DNA of 64,000 nucleotides from Candidatus Laterigemmans baculatus (GTDB taxonomy: Bacteria; Planctomycetota; Planctomycetia; Pirellulales; Pirellulaceae), in NCBI RefSeq assembly GCF_010367455.1, contig NZ_WRPR01000077.1:124001-188000 (forward strand), in the 5' to 3' direction. Below the pieces are notes generated by a model. It was not told where the DNA came from. It saw only the letters and a program-made list of their open reading frames with translations, and searched no databases. Below are positions 22,201 to 31,200 of the stretch, in pieces (the first letter of the stretch is position 1; the number at the start of each line of letters is the position of its first letter). Made by a program: the position numbers and the translations under genes.

Positions 22201-25200
22201 GTCTACCGGTTCGATGCGTTGGCCGGGCAGCCCCTATTCGTCGACGCCTGGTATGCTCCGGCCGAGCTCTCGGACACCGGCTTTCCCGAGCTCCGCGACG
22301 AGTTTTCGATTCGCCTGCTCGGCCCCGATGGATTCGTCGTGGGAGGAAATGAGCCTGTCGCGAGGTCGGACACAGGCTTCTTCGAATCGCTGCCGCTCGA
22401 CCTCGACCCGCTCGTGTTGCCGGTCGACGGCACGTACACCCTGGTCGTCTCGCCAAGCGAATCGCACCCGACGAGCGAGCCGATTCCTTACGCTTTCGCC
22501 GTTCGCGATCTGAGTGGACCGCTTACGCCGATCTCCGCCGGCCAGACGGTCACCGCGACGCTTAATGAGCCCACGGCGGCCGAGCTCTACGAGATTCCGC
22601 TCTCTGCGGGCGATCTCCTCTCGGTCGACTTTCCCACCCATACCGGCGGCGCGACCACGTGGCAGCTGCTCGATCCGGTCGGCCTGCCGATTCTCCGGGG
22701 CCGAGGCTCGAGTCTCCACGGCGGAATCTCAGAGCTGCCGATTGCGACATCGGGTACTTACAAACTTCTGATCCAGGGCCACGCGGAAAACGTTCAACCG
22801 GTGGAGTACTCGATCGCCGTTTCGGTCGGTTCCGCAGCGGTCGCTCCGCCGGTGGGGCTGGCGGCCGAGTGGGACACACCGATCCGAGGTCAGTTCGGCG
22901 CGTCGCACATCGTCCGCTACGTCCTCGACCTCGAGGCTGGCGAGACGTTTGTCGCCACGCTCGTCGAGCCGGGACCGAACGCCGCTCGGATGCGAATCAT
23001 CGCGCCGAGCGGCGGACGCCTCTGGGACTCGGCCACGGCAGTCGTCGCTGAGGACCAGGCCGGCGATGGAGGGCACGTCGGAGGCGGACCTTCGCCCGAC
23101 GAACCGGAAACGCCCGCCCCGCCACTGCCCCGTTCGGAGCTGCTCAGCGCGCTGCAGTCCGGACGGTATGCCATCGAAGTCGAACGGACCGCACCCGCCT
23201 CGGAGTACGTCTTCCAACTCGCCCGCGGTGGAGCACCGCTAGTGTTCGACGAACCACTCGCAGGCGAGGTCGATCCCGGAGGAGGCGTGAGCGTGTTTGC
23301 GTTCACCGCAGCCGCCGGCCAGACGTTGTCACTCGAGCCCGACGCGGGTGCCTTTGCCGACGCCGAGACTGCAGCCGCGCGGGCACTCGCTCTTCGCGTC
23401 ACCGGAGCTCAGGAGGATGGCTACTGGGGGATCGATTACGCGCTCGACCAACTCGAGTTTCGCCCTCTCGCTTCGCGGCAATTGATTCTCCTGACCGACG
23501 AGCCGCGGCAGACGCTCGAGCACGAACTGTCTCGAAGCGAGATCGAAGCGAGCCTCGAGGAACACCGAGTCGGGCTGCATACGATCACCGATATCCGCTT
23601 TCGAAGTGGCACCGGTGATGGCGAGGCGTTGGGCGTCGCGAGCCGAGACGACGACGCGAACGGAGAGGCTGTCGCATTGTTCTACGCCGATGGCCTCGGA
23701 GGTTTTGAGAGCTCGCTTCAAGAATCGTTCGACGCCTACGACGGGCACGGGACGACCGAACAGGATTACGTCGAGCTGGCTGCGGCGGTCGAAGGAACGA
23801 GCTGGAACATCGCGGCGCTTCGTGATTCGAGTGCCGAGGGGCCGCTTCAGCGGGAGTCGTTCACGCGGGCTTTTGTCTCCACCCTGGCCGAGACCGTGGG
23901 CCGCGACGTCCGCCTCACACTGGTCCCCAATAGCGCCCATGCTCCGGTCGAGATCGGCCAAGCGAGCTACCAAGGCCGGACCGTCACCTTCCCCGTCACT
24001 TTCTCCGGCGACGGCGACGCTTGGAATTTTGAGCTCGAGTTCATCGACCCGGAACGTCCCGGCGTTCTGTTCGGCAGCGTGCCGGTCGCGCTGGCCGCGG
24101 GCTACCGCTATCAAGTGCATGCGGTCGATCCCGATCAGGATCCAATCGACTATGCAATGCTCGCTGGACCGGGAGGGAGTGCCGCGGCGGCCGACTTCGA
24201 TGCGGCCCAATTCGATGCGGCCCAATTCGATGCGGCCAGCGGCACGCTGCTGTGGTCGCCTTCGGCGGCCGGTGAGTACGACTTTGCGGTCTCGGCGAGC
24301 GATCCCTCGGGAGGCGTCGATGTGCAGCGGTGGACCGTCACGGTCAGCACGGTCGACGCTCAGAATTCGCCTCCGACGCTCGAGCCGGTCGCCGACCGAG
24401 AGCAGTCGGCTGGTCGGCCGCTGGCGCTGCGGCTCGCCGCCAACGACGCCGACGACGATCCGCTCACCTTTCAGCTACTGCCCGACGCGGAGACTGCCGC
24501 GCTTCCTCCGGCAGGCCTCACGCTCGACCCGGCGAGCGGCGAACTGCGGTGGCGGCCGACGCTGGCACAGGTCGGCGAACATCGGATCACGGTTCGCGCC
24601 GTCGATGGTCGAGCCGTCGATGGTCGGACCGTCAAGGGTCACGTTGGTGGGGCAGGGGAGAGCCGCACGCAGAGCTTCACGATCCGCGTCGTTCCGCCTC
24701 AGCCGCACGACAACGCGAACCCCGTCGTTACTAGCACGGCGGCTTCGACGGCGAGGATCGGCGAGCGCTATCGGTACGCGGTGCAGGCCTTCGATCCCGA
24801 TGACGATCTGCTGCGGTACGAGCTCTCGCTCGCCCCGGCGGGGATGGTCGTCGATGCCCGCTCCGGTGAGCTCTCCTGGATTCCAGACGCCCGGACGGTT
24901 TCCGAGAATAGACCCGCGGGGACTGAGGAAGTGGTCGTGCGGGTCACCGACGAGTTCGGAGGTGTGGCGCTGCATGCCTTCTCGCTCGACGTGTTTGCCA
25001 ACTCGCCTCCTCGGTTCACCAGTGCCGCACCCACCCGAGCCGTGCTGGGAGAAACCTTCACCTATCAAGCGGTCGCGGTGGATCCGGACCCGAGCGATCA
25101 ACTCCGCTACGAGTTGGTAGGAGCCCCCGACGGCATGCAGCTCGATCTGCTGTCGGGTCTGCTGAGATGGAATCCTGAGGCGGGGGATCCTGAGGTGGGG

Positions 25201-28200
25201 AATCCTGAGACTGCAGCCAGCGGGCTTGCACAGGTTCGGTTTGAGATTCGCGTCGTCGACGATCACGGCGGCCGCGACACCCAGCCAGTCGAGCTGACGG
25301 TCTTTGATCCGGCCCACAACACGGCTCCGCAAATCTTGGGTTCGCCGCGCGGCGAATTGCGCATCGGCTGGCCCTACGTGTGGCAGGTTCCGGCGGTCGA
25401 TCTGGAGCACGATTCTTTCGAGTTCGAGTTGGTCAGCGGACCGTCGGGGCTCTCGATCGGCAGCCAGGGTTTATTGCAGTGGACTCCCGAGCCCGCTCAA
25501 GTCACCACCGACTCGCCGCATGCGGTCACGGTCCACGTTCGCGATTCACGAGGCGAGTCCGCTATCGCGACTTGGTGGATCGACGTCGGCCACTCGGTCG
25601 AAAACCAAGTTCCGCGGGTGACGGGGAATCCTTCGCTGGTCGCTGTCGCGGAGCGAGGCTACCGAGCCGAACTCGCCGCGTCCGACGCCGACGGTGACAC
25701 GATTCTGTGGTCGCTCGATGCGGCTCCGCTGGGGATGCAGATCGATCCGCATGGACGCGTCCATTGGCAGCCGAGGCTGGCTGACGTGGGATCGCATCGG
25801 ATCATCGTGCGAGCGAGCGATACGGTGGGCGGCTTCGATACCTATGCGTACACCCTCGAGGTTCACGGCAGCAATCATCCCCCAGCGATCGGTGGCGATC
25901 CGCCGGTCCACCACCGCCGCGGCAATCCGTACGAGACCCGCTTCACGGCGACCGATGCTGACGGCGACGCGGTCCGCTTTGAATTTGTCGACGGGAGCCA
26001 CTCGCATGGCGGATTCCTGGACGCAGAGACGGGCCGCCTGACTTGGACTCCCACCACCGATGGCGTCTATCGCTTCGAAGTCATGGCCATCGACACGCAT
26101 GGCGAGGGGAGCACGATGGAGTTCGCCGTTCGCGTCGATTTGAGCGGAGGGAATGTGCCGCCGCGGTTTGAGTTGACCGAGCCCGGTGTGGCGGATGCCG
26201 GATCGCTTTACTCGCGGCGCTTCCCCGCGATCGATCCGGACGGGGACGCAATCCTCTACCACCTCAGCGAAGGCCGGGCGGGGATGGAGGTCTCGGCCGA
26301 CGGCACGCTCCGCTGGACTCCTCCGGTTGCGGCTGTCGGAACCGTCGCGCCGGTGGAGCTGACGGCCACGGATCCCGGCGGCTTGACCGCCTCCTACCGA
26401 TTCTATCTGCCGGTGCTCGCCCCCAACCGTCCGCCACGGTTTATCAGCACGCCGACGACTTCGACAACCGCCGGCCAGCTCTACCGCTACGACACGGTGG
26501 CCACGGATCCCGACCGCGACCGATTGACGTACTCGCTCGTTACGGGTCCCGAGGGTTTGAGCCTCGACGCAGCGACCGGCCGCATTTCCTGGCAGACCTC
26601 TTCCGAGGCGATCGGCGATCATCCGGTCGAGGTCATGGTCAGCGACGGTCGCCTCGATCCCACCAACGCTGCGGCCGTCATGCAGAGCTGGACGCTCTCG
26701 GTGCTGGCCGACGTGACGCAGCCGCAGGTTGCTTGGCTGGTGGAGCGGAGAAGCGTGGACGTCGATGCTGAGGTCGTGCTGCGGTTCGTCGCTAACGATG
26801 ATGTCGCGGTGGCGGAGCGGCGGATCTTTGCGGAGCAGACGCCGCTTGCACTCGGTGCGGATGGCACTGCCCGCTACCGCTTCGCCACCGCCGGGAGGTA
26901 CACGATCCGCGGCGAGGCGAGCGATGCGGCGGGAAATACTGCGGTCGAGTCGTTCGAGTTGCTCGTTCGCGATCCCAACAATGCGGCCCCACGCCCCGCA
27001 TTCCTCTCTCCGGCGGCGGGACAACCAATCACCGCTCCGGTCGATGTGCGGGTTGCGGTGGCCGACGCGGAATCGGATGTCACGGCGGTACGTCTACTCG
27101 TCGCCCCCCTCGATGGCTCGGCTCCGTTCGAGCAGATCGGCTCCCGGACGGCGGCGGTTGGCGAAACATTAGCCGGTCTGGGCGACCTCACCCTCGGCCG
27201 CTTCGACCCGACGAGGCTGGCACGCGGACAGTATGTGCTCCGCGTGGTCGCCGAGGACGCAGGGTTCAATACGGCCGCCGTCGACCAAGTGGTAGCGGTC
27301 GAGGGACAACTCAAGCTCGGCAACTTCCAGCTCGCACTTGCCGATTTAACGATCCCCGTTGCTGGGATTCCGATCACCGTCGTCCGTCGCTACGACACGT
27401 TGGACGCGAATCGGTCGGGAGATTTTGGCCACGGCTGGAGCTTGGAAGTCGACCAAGCGACCGTGTCGGTGGACGAAAGCACGCTCGGCGGCTTGGGCAG
27501 CGGTCGCTATCGAGCGTTCGTCGACGGGACGCGAGTGCGAGTCCGAACGCCTGCTGGAAACGAAGAAGGTTTCACGTTCCGAGCCGTCCCCGACCAGACG
27601 CTGTTCGGCTTGGTGCTCAGCTGGAAAGCCAGCTTTGAACCCGATCTCGGGAACTCTTACAACCTGACCGCACCCTCCGGCAGCCTCAAGAAGTTAGGCA
27701 GCGAATACGTCAGCGGCTTTGGCACCACCTACCATCCAGCAGATTCCGAATTTGGCGGAATCTATCAGTTAGAATCGTTGGCTGATCAGCAAACTTATAC
27801 GATCGATGCCGCAACCGGCAGAACGGAAAGCGTAGCGGATGCACGCGGCAACCGTTTGACGTTCACTTCGAGGGGAATCTTTAGCAATCGAGGTCGCAGC
27901 GTCAGCTTCGAACGGGACATGCAAGGTCGCATTGTTCGCATCACGGACCCCCGCGGCCATTCGCTCCAGTACACCTATGACGCGGCAGGCGATTTGGTCG
28001 CCTTCACCGACCGCATGGGAAACACTTCGCGGATGACCTATCACGATAGCCCATCTCACTATCTCGATACGATTGCTGACCCACTTGGAAACGTAGCGGT
28101 TAAAGCTCAGTACCAAGACGATAGCGGGCAGGCCGACGGAAGCACGCAGCCTGCAGTGATGGGCAGTCGCTTGGCATCTCTTGCCGACGCCAGCGATGTC

Positions 28201-31200
28201 TCACTTCATTTTGCCTACGACACGGAAAATCGGAGTCAAACCACTTCCGATGCGGAAGGCGTGCGGAGCGTTGTGCGCTTTGATAAGCATGGCAACGCGG
28301 TCGAAGAGGAGCTGCGAGGGGGAGGTCGCGTCGTGCGGACTTTCGAACATCCGCAATTCGGTATACCCGCAACGGAAACGCAAGTCATCGGGGGACTCGA
28401 CGCTGAAGCTGGCGAGAGTGACGATCTGACGGTTTCGCGAACGTTCAATCGTTGGGGACAGGTGACGAGTGAGACGGACAGCCGTGGAAACGTGACTCGT
28501 TACCAATATGCAGCCGATGGTACTCCCACCGCGATCATCGATCCGCTAGGACGAGCAACTTCTTTCGTTTTTGACGGTGATCAGCAGTTGGTTTCCGTTC
28601 GGTCCCCGACCGGCGAGTTGACCCATCTGACCTATAACGAGTTTGGACAGGTCAGTGAGATCCGGGTCGGTGGTCCCGCGGCAGTGGACGGACCCGCCGA
28701 TAATTCCATCGGCAGCATTCCCGGGACCGTTGATGCTCAGACGATGCGGCTGGTCTATGACCAATTCGGCGACCTGCTCTCTCTGACCGACGCCGACCAG
28801 CGGACTCGGTCGATGGTGTACGACGAGAACGGCAATCGCACGCGGACCGAATTCGTCTGGACGAACCCGAGCGACGCGAGCCATACGGAGACCGTGACGA
28901 CATCCGTGGTCGTCGCAGCCAACGACCAAATTCGGGAAATCGAGACGCCGACCGGGACGACTCGGACCCACTTTGACCCGCTGAACCGTCCGGCTCAGAC
29001 AGTCGACCAAAACGGCTACCTCACAGAAAAGCTGTACGATGCCCGCGGCCTGGCCATTGAGACTCGCACCCAGTCGCCTACCGTCGATGGGAGTTTCGTG
29101 TGGCTCGTTTCACGAACGATCTACGACGACCAGGGACGCGAGTTGTATGTGGCGGAAAATGCGCCTGAAGGCACTCCGGCTACAGAGATCTTCGGGACGC
29201 ACACGATCTATGGCTCTGACGGTCGTGTGGCGCAGACCGAACGGCTGCGGGGGCTGGAGATCGCGATTGCCGGTCGCGGGTCGGCGACGCCCACCGCATC
29301 GCTCCGCTCAGCCGGTATGACTTTATCGACGTCGACACTCTCTTATGACGACGCCGGAAGGGTATGGAAAAGTGTCGATCATGTGGGACGCGAGAGCCAA
29401 ACGCTGTATGACCGATTCGGCCAAACGATCGAAAGTCGCTCGCAGGCAGTGACGGAGCAGGGGGAAGTCGTATGGATGGTGACACGAACTGCTTACGACG
29501 CTTTCGGCCGCGTGCGGTTTAAGACCGATCGGTTTGAATTGTCCGGCAACACGCGGCCGGGCGAAGGAGTATCGGGGCCCGTCTATACGACTCATTCCCT
29601 CTACGACTCGATGGGGCGAGTGACGGGGACGCAGCGCGTGGCGGACTCTCGAGTCGCGATCATCGATGGTGAAGCCGTGCTAGCGGATCCTGGTGAGTTG
29701 GTCACCCAGTCGCAATCAATTTTTGATGCGTCCGGCCGAATGGTGCGAAGCATTTCAGCGGCGGGCGAGATCACCGACTTTCTACACGACTCTCGCGGTC
29801 GCCAAATTGCCTCGATCGGCCATCCGTTGGCGGCGGAGTCAGTCGGACTCGGAGAACGTTATCCGGGCAAACTGGTTCGGCTGCGGAGTGAAGTGGAGTT
29901 CGACGTCCACGGAAAGCAATCGCTTCAGCGCAGCGGCGTGATCCAGATTGAAGATGCCGGCGGTGTGCTCCTGGAGGTCGACTATCAAGACGCACGGGAG
30001 ACCGCTTTTCATTACGACCACCTCGGACGGCTCACGCAGACCGTATTTGCCGATGGGACGAGCGAGAAGAAAGAGTACGACGCACAGGGCCGGCTCGTTG
30101 CGGAAGTCGATCGGCAGGGACTCACGCGTCGCTTCAGCTACGACTCGCAGGGCCGACTGCTCCGCGTCACGCTTCCCGAGACGTACGATCCGCTCGGTGG
30201 CTCACTCGCGGCGGCGACCTATCAGTATGAGTACGACGCTGAGGGAAACCAGACGCTGATCCGTGATCCGCTGGGCCGCGAAACTCGGTTCACTTACGGA
30301 GCGACGGGCCTGCAATTGTCGCGGACGCTGCCCCTCGGCCACGGCGCGGATGGCATCGCTGGTACGGAGGATGATGCCGCGGTGCCTGAAGGCGAGTGGA
30401 GCGAGCGGTTTGGGTACGATGCGCGAGGGCGGCGTGCATATCAGGTCTCATTTGAAGGTGTTGTCACGCAGTTCATCTATGACGACACGCCACAGCCCGG
30501 GGGCACTTTGGCCGAACTCCGTGGAGTGTTTCCCACCGGTCGCATCGCGGAGAAGCGTTTTTTTGATCAGTGGAGTTCTTTTGTTGACCAGCCCGATGCG
30601 CCGGACGAAGTCTGGGCCTTCCATTATGATGCTGAGGGACGCGAGGTGCGTGTCGATCAGATCGATCGTCGCGACGGTCGCAGCGCCACTCGCACCGAGC
30701 AAAAGCACTACGACAGTTCGGGCCGCCTCATCCGCCAGAGCACTCCGGAGGGAACGCTCCACTACACTTACAATTCGTTAGGCCAGAAGACGGCGACGAT
30801 CATTGGCGATCCGTCCGACCCGATTCGCAGCATGGAGTATGGCTACGATGTGCTGGGACGGCTGGTGGTTGTGACCGAGAGAGGTTCGGCAGCGGATGGT
30901 GAACCGGCGGAGGCCGAGCATCGATATTTTTACGACGCCGAAGGCCGACTCGATGCAGAGCTTGCGGCGAATGGGCTCTTCAAAGATTACGGCTACAACG
31001 CGATGAATCAGTTGGAGCGTCTTGTCCACTACCGCACCGATGGCTCCGGCGAAGACCTTCGTGATCTATCGGACAACCAAGAGGTGGCTCGCTTCGATTA
31101 TGTGCTGCGAGCGGACGGACGTCGGGCCAGTCGCGTCGAGACCTGGTGGCGCGACAGTGATGGCGATGGACAACTCGAACCTTTCACCGCCAGCTACTCC

